From Glaciecola sp047250385 (GTDB lineage Bacteria; Pseudomonadota; Gammaproteobacteria; Enterobacterales; Alteromonadaceae), in the NCBI RefSeq assembly GCF_047250385.1, contig NZ_JBLBVM010000043.1:56904-120903 (forward strand): a stretch of 64,000 nucleotides of DNA, in the 5' to 3' direction. Position 1 is the first letter of the stretch, and each line of letters starts with the position of its first letter. Under the pieces are notes generated by a model. It saw only the letters and a list, made by a program, of their open reading frames with translations, was not told the origin of the DNA and searched no databases. This document shows, in pieces, positions 9,478 through 17,435 of this stretch. The translations under genes and the position numbers were made by a program.

Positions 9478-11619
9478 ATGAAACAAATATTACAGGACAT
9501 GGCCAAAGGGAGCTCTACTATTGTCGAAGCTCCAGCTCCGCATGTTACTAAAAATCATGTAGTTATTAATACAAGGACCACTCTCATATCTGCAGGTACG
9601 GAAAGAATGTTGGTCGATTTTGGCAGAGCGAGTTTAATCGATAAAGCACGAGCACAACCAGATAAGGTAAAGATGGTTTTGGAAAAAGTGCAAACTGATG
9701 GATTGATGACTACGGTCGATGCAGTCAAATCAAAATTGGCGCAGCCTCTACCACTTGGTTATTGCAACGTTGGAGTTGTGCAAAGCACAGGAAGAGGTTG
9801 CGAAAAATTTAAAGTAGGTGAACGGGTTGTATCAAATGGACCACACGCAGACATCGTTCGCGTTGCAAAAAACCTTATTGCCAAAATACCAGACAACGTA
9901 AGTGACGAAGAGGCATCTTTTACAGTTGTTGCAAGTATTGGATTACAGGGACTCAGATTAGCAAACCCAACAATAGGTGAGTCTTTCGTTGTAACAGGAG
10001 TAGGCTTGATAGGTTTGCTAACAGTTCAAATGCTAATTGCACAGGGATGTCGTGTTTTAGCAATTGACTTTGATCAGTCCAAACTTGAATTAGCGAAACA
10101 GTTTGGAGCTCAAATCTGCAATCCGGGTAACGCTGAAGACCCAGTCGCTGCAGGGATAGCATTTAGCCGTGGAAATGGTGTTGATGGTGTTATTATTACT
10201 GCATCAACAAAATCAAATGATCCTGTTACACAAGCTGCACGAATGAGCAGGAAGCGTGGACGGATTATTCTAGTAGGTGTCATTGGTCTTGAATTAAATC
10301 GAGCAGACTTCTATGAAAAGGAACTATCATTTCAAGTTTCTTGTTCATACGGTCCAGGTCGCTATGATCCCAACTACGAAGAGAAAGGAAATGACTATCC
10401 GTTTGCCTTCGTTAGATGGACCGAACAGAGAAATTTTGAGGCAATACTAGATATGATGGCTGCTGGTCAGATTAATGTCTCAAGTTTGATTTCACATCGT
10501 TTTGCTTTTGAAAAAGCCGCGGATGCTTATGATTTGTTGACGTCTGATAAAAGTGCACTAGGAATTTTACTTAAATATGATTCTGAGCTAGAGCCCCGAC
10601 TTAAACGAACTATAAATCTAAATGAGAACATAAAGTATCATCCCAATGAGCCAATCGTTGGCTTCATTGGTGCTGGTAATTATGCTTCGCGCATGCTGAT
10701 TCCAGCTTTCAGAGCTGCAGGCGCTCAGTTGCACAGTATTTCTACATCTGGTGGTATAAATGGTGTAATTCACGGAGAAAAAGCGGGCTTCGGGAGTGCA
10801 ACAACAGATACAAAGGAGATGATAGAAAATTCAACTATAAACACTATTGCGATTGTAACTCGCCACAATAGTCATGCGTACTTTGTGGAACAAGCTTTGA
10901 ACGCAGGGAAAAATGTGTTTGTTGAGAAGCCTTTGGCCATTACTCACAAAGAATTAGATGATGTTAAAGTTGCCTACGTAAAAGCATCTAAATCAGAAAA
11001 CCCTCCCAAATTGATGGTAGGTTTTAATCGTAGATTTTCACCTCAAGTTCAGAAAATGAAAGCCTTATTAGACCCAATTAAAGAGCCTAAGTCTTTCATA
11101 ATGACAATGAATGCAGGCAACATACCTCAAGACCATTGGACTCAGGATCACAATGTTGGCGGTGGAAGAATAATCGGAGAAGCTTGCCACTTTGTGGATT
11201 TGATGCGTTATTTAGCTGGAAGTGAAATCGTTTCAGTTCAGGCTCGTAGAATGGGTGATACAGTAGCAACCCAAATAACTGAGGATAAAGCTGCAGTTAT
11301 ATTAGGTTTTGCAGATGGGTCTTTTGGAACTATACATTACTTAGCAAATGGTGCCCCAAGTTTTCCTAAGGAACGAGTTGAAGTATTTGTGGCAGGCGGA
11401 ACGCTTCAGTTAGATAATTTTTTAAAATTGAAGGCCTACAATTGGAAAGGCTTTAAAAAACTCAATTTGTGGAAACAGGATAAAGGACAAGGTGCTTGTG
11501 CTGCAGCTTTCATTGAGTCAATTAAAAGTGGAGAATTAGCGCCCATTCCTGCAAATGAGTTGTTTGAAGTTACAGACGTAACTATTCGAATCGCTGAGCA
11601 ACTGCGTTTACAAAAGTGA
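9478..11619 (+). CDS. Two-domain oxidoreductase (alcohol-dehydrogenase-like plus Gfo/Idh/MocA)
   Basis: The 713-residue protein has two parts. Residues 1 to about 365 resemble medium-chain dehydrogenases, with the Rossmann motif GVGLIG near residue 175. Residues about 390-713 are a Gfo/Idh/MocA oxidoreductase, with GFIGAGNYA and the family signature EKPLAI near residue 483. Such fusions are common in exopolysaccharide loci just before a heparinase II/III gene, as here. Probably it oxidises or epimerises a nucleotide- or lipid-linked sugar; the substrate is unknown. The start follows GAAGGA. The next gene starts within its stop (GTGA overlap). Confidence 0.82.
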   Translation: MKQILQDMAKGSSTIVEAPAPHVTKNHVVINTRTTLISAGTERMLVDFGRASLIDKARAQPDKVKMVLEKVQTDGLMTTVDAVKSKLAQPLPLGYCNVGVVQSTGRGCEKFKVGERVVSNGPHADIVRVAKNLIAKIPDNVSDEEASFTVVASIGLQGLRLANPTIGESFVVTGVGLIGLLTVQMLIAQGCRVLAIDFDQSKLELAKQFGAQICNPGNAEDPVAAGIAFSRGNGVDGVIITASTKSNDPVTQAARMSRKRGRIILVGVIGLELNRADFYEKELSFQVSCSYGPGRYDPNYEEKGNDYPFAFVRWTEQRNFEAILDMMAAGQINVSSLISHRFAFEKAADAYDLLTSDKSALGILLKYDSELEPRLKRTINLNENIKYHPNEPIVGFIGAGNYASRMLIPAFRAAGAQLHSISTSGGINGVIHGEKAGFGSATTDTKEMIENSTINTIAIVTRHNSHAYFVEQALNAGKNVFVEKPLAITHKELDDVKVAYVKASKSENPPKLMVGFNRRFSPQVQKMKALLDPIKEPKSFIMTMNAGNIPQDHWTQDHNVGGGRIIGEACHFVDLMRYLAGSEIVSVQARRMGDTVATQITEDKAAVILGFADGSFGTIHYLANGAPSFPKERVEVFVAGGTLQLDNFLKLKAYNWKGFKKLNLWKQDKGQGACAAAFIESIKSGELAPIPANELFEVTDVTIRIAEQLRLQK

Positions 11620-13442
11620 TACTAATAAAAGCAAAAACAGCAATTCAACTAGGTTTCTTTAATCTAATTAGGGTGTTTGCTTATCAACTCGGTATCAAAA
11701 CAGGTCTAAACAAGGTTAAGAAGATTACTAGCACTATTGAGCCGGGTGATTTTTTCTCTCCATACAACGGAGAGTTAGTAGCTTTTGAACCTAATAATCA
11801 ATGGAGTAATACTCAAACATACTTTGGCAAAAGTTACCTAAACGATAATGATACTCCGCCTGATTGGAAAAGAAACTGTTTGAATGGGAAACGATCTTCA
11901 AGCACAAATGAATGGCATCAAATTTCTGATTTTGACGATCAGTTGGGGGATATTAAAGGGGTATGGGAGGCATCGCGTTTTGATTGGTTGATCTGTTTTG
12001 CACAACTAGTTAAGCGCGGTGACGATAACGCGTTAGAAAAACTGAATGGGTGGATAAGTAATTGGCTTGAAATTAACCCACCGTACAGTGGTGTTAATTG
12101 GAAATGTGGTCAAGAGGCGTCTATAAGAGTAATGCATATAGCTTTGTCTTTATTAATTTTAGAGCAAACTAGGAGTGCTAGCAATGCCATCGTTAGTTTA
12201 GTCAAAGCACACTTGAAGCGAATTTCGCCTACAATTATGTATGCTGTTGCACAAGATAACAATCATGGAACTTCAGAAGCAGCGGCACTTTTTATCGGAG
12301 GTTCTTTACTTGATTTAAATGGAGATAGCGATGGGCTGCAATGGAAGATTCAAGGTGAATATTGGCTAGGAAATAGGGCTAAAAAACTAATTGGTAATAA
12401 TGGTAGTTTTAGTCAATATTCCGTTTCATACCACAGAGTTATGCTTGACACCTATAGTTTGGTGGAGGTTTGGCGAAGAAAACATCATATATACACGTTT
12501 GATGAGAAAGTATTGACTCAGCTAAAATTGGCAACAAATTGGCTGTTTTATTTTACAAATCTAAAGGATGGAGATGCACCTAATATAGGTGCTAATGACG
12601 GTGCGAGACTGATACCACTAACTGGGACAAATTATCGAGATTTTCGGCCAAGCGTGCAACTCGCAAGTGTATTGTTTCTAGATAAACTTGCATACTCAAC
12701 TGACGGTAACTTTAATTTGCCTTTACTATGGCTTGATCTTAAATTGCCAGTTAGCCAAGTTGAAGCAAAAGCCCCAAAGGATTTTAGTGATGGAGGTTAT
12801 TTTTACTTAAATAACATTCATAATCACGTTGAAGTATATTTGCGTTACCCTCAATTTAAATTCAGACCGAGCCAATGTGATGCAATGCATCTCGACCTTT
12901 GGCTAGGAGGAGTAAATGTGCTTCGAGATGGGGGGACATATAGTTACAACGCGGGTCAAGAATTTATTGACTATTATGGTGGGAGTTACAGCCACAATAA
13001 TATCTCGTTTGACGAACACGATCAAATGCCAAGGTTAAGTAGGTTTTTATTAGGGGATTGGTTAAAAACAGATGTTAAAAGTGGATTGCATGTTACGCCA
13101 GATAAACAAACATGTTTAGTTGGATATAAGGACCGTTTTGGTTGCGCGCATAGTCGCTCAATCCTGTTGAAGAATGACAGGCTAGTTATAACGGATTATG
13201 TATCTGGTTTTCAAAATAAAGCTGTAGTTAGGTTTAGGCTAGCACCTGCGGTATGGAAACTAGTTGATAACAAATTAACAAGTGAATTATGTACAATGAC
13301 ATTCAAATCGGATTTGGGCTTTAATAGAGTAGAATTAAAAACGACGCGTGAATCCCGCTATTACTATCAAGAAACAAATATCCCATCGCTTGAACTAGAA
13401 GTTTCTGAGAAGGGACAAATTATTACGGAAGTTATATTTTAA
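11616..13442 (+). CDS. Heparinase II/III-like (alginate lyase-type) protein
   Basis: The 608-residue protein has an alpha/alpha toroid-type N-terminal part with the motif NNHGTSEAA near residue 215. A C-terminal beta-sheet domain carries AMHLDLWLGG and RDGGTYSYN near residues 425-445, the order seen in heparinase II/III family proteins. No signal peptide is visible, so it is probably cytoplasmic or peripheral. That is unusual for a lyase and suggests a biosynthetic role, perhaps uronate epimerisation or elimination chemistry together with the preceding two-domain oxidoreductase. It uses a GTG start overlapping the upstream stop by 4 bases. Catalysis is not proven. Confidence 0.78.
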   Translation: MILIKAKTAIQLGFFNLIRVFAYQLGIKTGLNKVKKITSTIEPGDFFSPYNGELVAFEPNNQWSNTQTYFGKSYLNDNDTPPDWKRNCLNGKRSSSTNEWHQISDFDDQLGDIKGVWEASRFDWLICFAQLVKRGDDNALEKLNGWISNWLEINPPYSGVNWKCGQEASIRVMHIALSLLILEQTRSASNAIVSLVKAHLKRISPTIMYAVAQDNNHGTSEAAALFIGGSLLDLNGDSDGLQWKIQGEYWLGNRAKKLIGNNGSFSQYSVSYHRVMLDTYSLVEVWRRKHHIYTFDEKVLTQLKLATNWLFYFTNLKDGDAPNIGANDGARLIPLTGTNYRDFRPSVQLASVLFLDKLAYSTDGNFNLPLLWLDLKLPVSQVEAKAPKDFSDGGYFYLNNIHNHVEVYLRYPQFKFRPSQCDAMHLDLWLGGVNVLRDGGTYSYNAGQEFIDYYGGSYSHNNISFDEHDQMPRLSRFLLGDWLKTDVKSGLHVTPDKQTCLVGYKDRFGCAHSRSILLKNDRLVITDYVSGFQNKAVVRFRLAPAVWKLVDNKLTSELCTMTFKSDLGFNRVELKTTRESRYYYQETNIPSLELEVSEKGQIITEVIF

Positions 13443-13444
13443 TT

Positions 13445-14662
13445 ATGCATGTTCTTTATTTTCATCAACATTTTTCAACTCCCAGCGGCTCGACAGGTAT
13501 TCGCTCTTATGAGATGGCACAACGACTTATCAACCAAGGTCACAAGGTAACAATGGTTTGCGGTAGTTATGGAGGGGGCGAAACTGGGTTGACAAATAAT
13601 TTTGTCAAAGGCAAAAGAGAAGGGAAAGTAGACGGAATCATGATAGTCGAATTTGACTTAGCTTATTCCAACAAAGATTCCTTTTTGAAGCGAATTGTAC
13701 TGTTCCTTAAGTTTGCAATGAAAAGTGTTGGCATCGCAATGACACACAATTACGATGTCCTCTTCGCAACGACGACTCCCCTGACAGCTGGAATCCCTGG
13801 TATATTTGCTCGTTGGTTTAGGCGAAAGCAATTTGTGTTTGAAGTGCGTGATTTGTGGCCTGAGCTGCCAAAAGAAATGGGAGTAATTACCAACCCCTTG
13901 ATTTTGGCCGCTATGTCAATACTTGAATGGTGTTCGTATCACTCAGCTCATCGTTGTATTGGCTTGTCGCCAGGAATAGTAGAGGGCATCAAAAAAAGAG
14001 GTATAAGCTCTGAGAATATAGAACTTATACCTAACGGATGTGATTTGAGTATTTTTTCAGGTGATATAGCGCCTTGGCGTCCTGATGGCGTTTTAGAGTC
14101 TGACTTAATGGCTGTATTCACCGGCACTCATGGCATAGCAAATGGTTTAGACTCTGTACTTAATGTTGCCAGCGAATTAAAAAAGAGAGGAGTTTTTAAT
14201 ATTAAGTTAGTTCTTGTTGGCCAAGGGAAATTAAAGGAAGCTTTAGAAACCCGAGCAAAACAAGAAACTTTAGACAATATCATTTTCCACGAACCGGTTA
14301 ATAAACATAAACTAGCAAAACTGCTGAAGGGGGCAGACTTAGGTTTACAATTGTTGGCCAACGTTCCAGCGTTTTATTATGGTACTTCGCCAAATAAATT
14401 CTTCGATTACATTTCCGCTGGGTTGCCCGTACTTAATAATTATCCAGGCTGGTTAGCAAATTTGATTACGGAAAATGAGTGCGGTTTTGCTATTGAACCA
14501 GAGAATGCCTTTGCCTTTGCTAATGCTTTGGAGAGTGCAAATAAAAATAGAGAAGCTTTGTCGCGGATGGGGGCAAATGCGCTATCGCTAGCTAAAAGAG
14601 ATTTTAATAGACACATTTTGGCTGATAAATGGGTGGCCTGGGTTGCAGGAGAGCATAAGTGA
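13445..14662 (+). CDS. Glycosyltransferase family 4 (WbuB-like)
   Basis: The 405-residue GT4 enzyme has an N-terminal acceptor domain (YFHQHFSTP, then GSTGIRSYEMAQ) and a C-terminal donor domain (VFTGTHG, LVGQGKLK). The motif GTSPNKFFDYISAGLPVL (residues about 314-331) is characteristic of WbuB-like enzymes. It probably adds the second sugar onto the lipid-linked first sugar made by the phosphoglycosyltransferase encoded immediately downstream. It starts 2 bases after the preceding stop and overlaps the following gene by 4 bases. Confidence 0.87.
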   Translation: MHVLYFHQHFSTPSGSTGIRSYEMAQRLINQGHKVTMVCGSYGGGETGLTNNFVKGKREGKVDGIMIVEFDLAYSNKDSFLKRIVLFLKFAMKSVGIAMTHNYDVLFATTTPLTAGIPGIFARWFRRKQFVFEVRDLWPELPKEMGVITNPLILAAMSILEWCSYHSAHRCIGLSPGIVEGIKKRGISSENIELIPNGCDLSIFSGDIAPWRPDGVLESDLMAVFTGTHGIANGLDSVLNVASELKKRGVFNIKLVLVGQGKLKEALETRAKQETLDNIIFHEPVNKHKLAKLLKGADLGLQLLANVPAFYYGTSPNKFFDYISAGLPVLNNYPGWLANLITENECGFAIEPENAFAFANALESANKNREALSRMGANALSLAKRDFNRHILADKWVAWVAGEHK

Positions 14663-15255
14663 AACGGTTTTTTGATTTTGTTTCGGCGCTAATTGCATTG
14701 ATTTTGTTATTACCAATCTTTATCGTAGTTGCACTATTGATAAGGATCAAATTGGGAGCTCCTATTTTTTTTACTCAAGATCGGCCAGGTTTGAATGGTG
14801 TGATTTTTAGAATGATAAAATTTCGTAGTATGGCTGATTTTCATGACGAAAACGGTAACTTACTACCCGATAGTGAGCGAATGACTAAGTTTGGAATTTT
14901 CTTACGAGCGGCAAGCGTAGACGAGTTGCCTGGGTTAATTAACGTACTGAAAGGAGATATGAGTTTAGTTGGCCCTCGTCCACTATTAGTTCAATATCTA
15001 CCTCTATACAATGTAGAACAAAAAAAGCGTCACAACGTACGTCCGGGAATTACGGGTTGGGCTCAAGTTAATGGCCGAAATGCAATTAGTTGGGAGCAAA
15101 AGTTTAAATTAGACGTCTGGTATGTTGAAAATCAAAGCTTCGGTCTCGATTTAAAAATCTTACTTTTAACGATAAAAAAAGTATTTGTTCGCGAAGGAAT
15201 TAACGCCGTTGATCATGTAACTATTGAGCCATTCAAAGGATCAAAAGATGAGTAG
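14659..15255 (+). CDS. Initiating sugar phosphotransferase (PglC/WcaJ C-terminal type)
   Basis: The 198-residue monotopic phosphoglycosyltransferase has one N-terminal hydrophobic re-entrant helix (residues about 2-28) and the core motifs TQDRPG, FRSM, VDELPGL and GPRPL. The Asp-Glu of VDELP is the catalytic dyad of this family. It lacks the extra transmembrane helices of full-length WbaP/WcaJ, so it matches the small PglC type. It should move a sugar-1-phosphate from UDP-sugar to undecaprenyl phosphate, starting the repeat unit. Neighbouring PglD-, PglE- and PglF-like genes suggest UDP-di-N-acetylbacillosamine as donor. Confidence 0.88.
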   Translation: MKRFFDFVSALIALILLLPIFIVVALLIRIKLGAPIFFTQDRPGLNGVIFRMIKFRSMADFHDENGNLLPDSERMTKFGIFLRAASVDELPGLINVLKGDMSLVGPRPLLVQYLPLYNVEQKKRHNVRPGITGWAQVNGRNAISWEQKFKLDVWYVENQSFGLDLKILLLTIKKVFVREGINAVDHVTIEPFKGSKDE

Positions 15256-15910
15256 TGAAGTTACTAGAAAATTGGCCATAGTTGGTGCAAGTGGGCATGG
15301 GAAAGTAGTTGCTGATCTGGCAGAATACTTGGGTTACACAATAAGTTTTTATGATGATGCTTACCCTCAAATTACCCATTTAGAGCATTGGGATATAAAG
15401 GGCACAATGGATGATTTGCTAAATTTACATCCAGAACAAGCGGTAGTGATAGTTGCTATAGGTAACAATGTAATAAGAGAAACTAAGTTGAGCCTTTTAC
15501 ATTCAAAGAAATTTAAATCAATATCACTAATTCACCCAACCTCAACAGTTAGTAAATATGCAACAGTCGGTATTGGCAGCGTAGTGTTGTCTGGCGCGGT
15601 AATAAACTCATTTGCAAAAATTGGTAAAGGCTCAATTATAAATACTTGCGCTGTTGTTGAACATGACTGTTTATTGTCGGATTTTGTGCACCTAAGTCCA
15701 AATGCAACTTTAGCCGGTGGAGTTAAAATTGGGACTAGGACTTGGATAGGCATTGGGTCAACGGTTAAACAGTTGGTTAGTATTGGTTGCGATACCGTAA
15801 TTGGCGCTGGAAGTACTGTGTTGAAAAATATAGGTTCAAATATTGTTGCATATGGTTCTCCTGCGACTATCGTTCAAGAAAACAAAAAATTGTTAAATAA
15901 TTCAAAATAA
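15248..15910 (+). CDS. Sugar O/N-acetyltransferase (PglD/NeuD-like)
   Basis: The ATG at 15248 was chosen because AAAGGA sits 7 bases upstream; it overlaps the preceding gene by 8 bases. The 220-residue product has an N-terminal Rossmann-like domain (VGASGHGKVV) and a C-terminal left-handed beta-helix of hexapeptide repeats, with VVEHDC carrying the catalytic His. PglD-type enzymes acetylate the 4-amino group of UDP-4-amino sugars. Its position beside a PglE-like aminotransferase and PglC-like transferase fits UDP-di-N-acetylbacillosamine synthesis. The exact substrate is inferred from context. Confidence 0.85.
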   Translation: MSSEVTRKLAIVGASGHGKVVADLAEYLGYTISFYDDAYPQITHLEHWDIKGTMDDLLNLHPEQAVVIVAIGNNVIRETKLSLLHSKKFKSISLIHPTSTVSKYATVGIGSVVLSGAVINSFAKIGKGSIINTCAVVEHDCLLSDFVHLSPNATLAGGVKIGTRTWIGIGSTVKQLVSIGCDTVIGAGSTVLKNIGSNIVAYGSPATIVQENKKLLNNSK

Positions 15911-15921
15911 ATAGGATAGTT

Positions 15922-17145
15922 ATGCTAAATACTCCATTTTCTCCATGGCCTAGTTTTACTAATGAAGAAGCTGATAAAGTAAGTAAAGTTTTGCTATCAA
16001 ACAAAGTCAATTATTGGACTGGCACTGAGGGGCGTAATTTCGAAAAAGAGTTTGCTTCATGGTGTGGAGCCGAATATGCAGTAGCATTAGGTAATGGAAC
16101 TTTGGCGCTAGACATTGCTTTAAAAGCATTAGACATAGGTGTTGGTGATGATGTAATTACAACACCGAGGACATTTTTAGCATCGGCTTCAAGTATTGTA
16201 ACTTCAGGTGCGAAGCCTGTATTTGCAGATGTTGATTTAGATAGCCAAAATATTACAGCGAAATCTATTGAAAAAGTCCTAACACCTCAAACCAAAGCTG
16301 TAATAATAGTTCATCTTGCAGGGATGCCGGCCGAGATGGATGAGATTATGGCTTTGTCTGAGAAGCGTGGTTTTTATGTCATTGAAGATTGCGCTCAAGC
16401 ACATGGCGCAAAATACAAGGGGCGATCAGTTGGAACAATCGGTCACATAGGTGCTTGGAGTTTCTGCCAAGACAAAATTATGACAACTGGCGGTGAGGGC
16501 GGTATGGTAACTACTAACTCTAAAGAATATTGGGATTTTATGTGGTCATATAAGGATCATGGTAAATCTTGGGACTCAATCTACAATAAAGAACACGCTC
16601 CAGGCTTTCGATGGATTCATGATTCGTTTGGGACTAATTGGAGGATGACGGAAATGCAGGCAGCTATTGGCCGCATTCAACTGACAAAGATGCATGAATG
16701 GACAAGGAAGCGAAATGATCACGCAAATGAAATTTGGAGTGTGTGCGAAAAGCATAAAGCTCTGAGAGTGCCGAGCCTGTGTCCTTTACAATGTCAAAGT
16801 TCATGTAAAGAGAATCAAAGTTGCGTGCATGCAGCCTATAAATGCTATGTATTTGTAAGGCATGAAGAATTGAAGGTTGGTTGGGATAGAGATCGAATAA
16901 TGAATGCGATTTCTGACAAAGGCGTTCCTTGCTTTTCTGGGTCTTGCTCCGAGGTTTATTTAGAAAAAGCTTTCGATAACATGGCATTTAGACCAAAAGA
17001 AAGGTTAAGCAATGCTAAAGAATTAGGTGAAACGAGTCTAATGTTCTTAGTACATCCTACATTAACTCGAAATGAAATTGATTTAACCTGTCGAGTAATT
17101 GATGAGGTTCTTACTCAGGCTAGTCTATCCACTAGTAATTGTTAA
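15922..17145 (+). CDS. DegT/DnrJ/EryC1/StrS aminotransferase (PglE-like)
   Basis: The 407-residue PLP enzyme has the family order: GNGTLALDIAL, a VIEDCAQAHGA segment (Asp and Gln contacting PLP), and FCQDKIMTTGGEGG with the PLP-binding Lys near residue 188. It should aminate the 4-keto sugar made by the PglF/WbpM-like dehydratase encoded downstream and feed the PglD-like acetyltransferase upstream. An odd feature is a cysteine cluster at residues 287, 291, 295, 300 and 307, in a region that usually has few cysteines. It ends the first operon; a gap of 290 bases follows. Confidence 0.85.
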   Translation: MLNTPFSPWPSFTNEEADKVSKVLLSNKVNYWTGTEGRNFEKEFASWCGAEYAVALGNGTLALDIALKALDIGVGDDVITTPRTFLASASSIVTSGAKPVFADVDLDSQNITAKSIEKVLTPQTKAVIIVHLAGMPAEMDEIMALSEKRGFYVIEDCAQAHGAKYKGRSVGTIGHIGAWSFCQDKIMTTGGEGGMVTTNSKEYWDFMWSYKDHGKSWDSIYNKEHAPGFRWIHDSFGTNWRMTEMQAAIGRIQLTKMHEWTRKRNDHANEIWSVCEKHKALRVPSLCPLQCQSSCKENQSCVHAAYKCYVFVRHEELKVGWDRDRIMNAISDKGVPCFSGSCSEVYLEKAFDNMAFRPKERLSNAKELGETSLMFLVHPTLTRNEIDLTCRVIDEVLTQASLSTSNC

Positions 17146-17268
17146 TAACTGGTTTTAAATACTGCAAAATTGTATTAAGAAACAGCACCTGACTCTTCGA
17201 ATGCTCAATGTAAATCGCTTTAATTTTCGTAAGATTCGCAAGAATAGATAAACTTTACCGTTTATTTA

Positions 17269-17296
17269 TTGTAATTCAACACATTGGGGATATAAT
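17269..17296 (+). promoter_or_regulatory. Candidate sigma-70 promoter upstream of the dehydratase gene
   Basis: TTGTAA at 17269-17274 and TATAAT at 17291-17296 are separated by 16 bases in the gap after the aminotransferase gene. The -10 is perfect and the -35 weaker. It would serve the downstream dehydratase gene. Confidence 0.35.
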
Positions 17297-17353
17297 TTGG
17301 AAGATAGTTGGTAGTGTTGGTTTTAATAGAGAGAAACGTTGGGTGTTGATTCA

Positions 17354-17381
17354 TTGTATTTAAATCAATTAAGCATATAAT
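17354..17381 (+). promoter_or_regulatory. Second candidate promoter upstream of the dehydratase gene
   Basis: TTGTAT at 17354-17359 and TATAAT at 17376-17381 again have a 16-base spacer, followed by the start codon at 17436. Both candidates share the context ATATAATTTG, so the second may be a duplicate of the first or chance in AT-rich DNA. Confidence 0.4.
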
Positions 17382-17435
17382 TTGACAAGCAAAGTATTTA
17401 GTTAAAAAACACTCGTCACTGAATTCTAGGAATTT

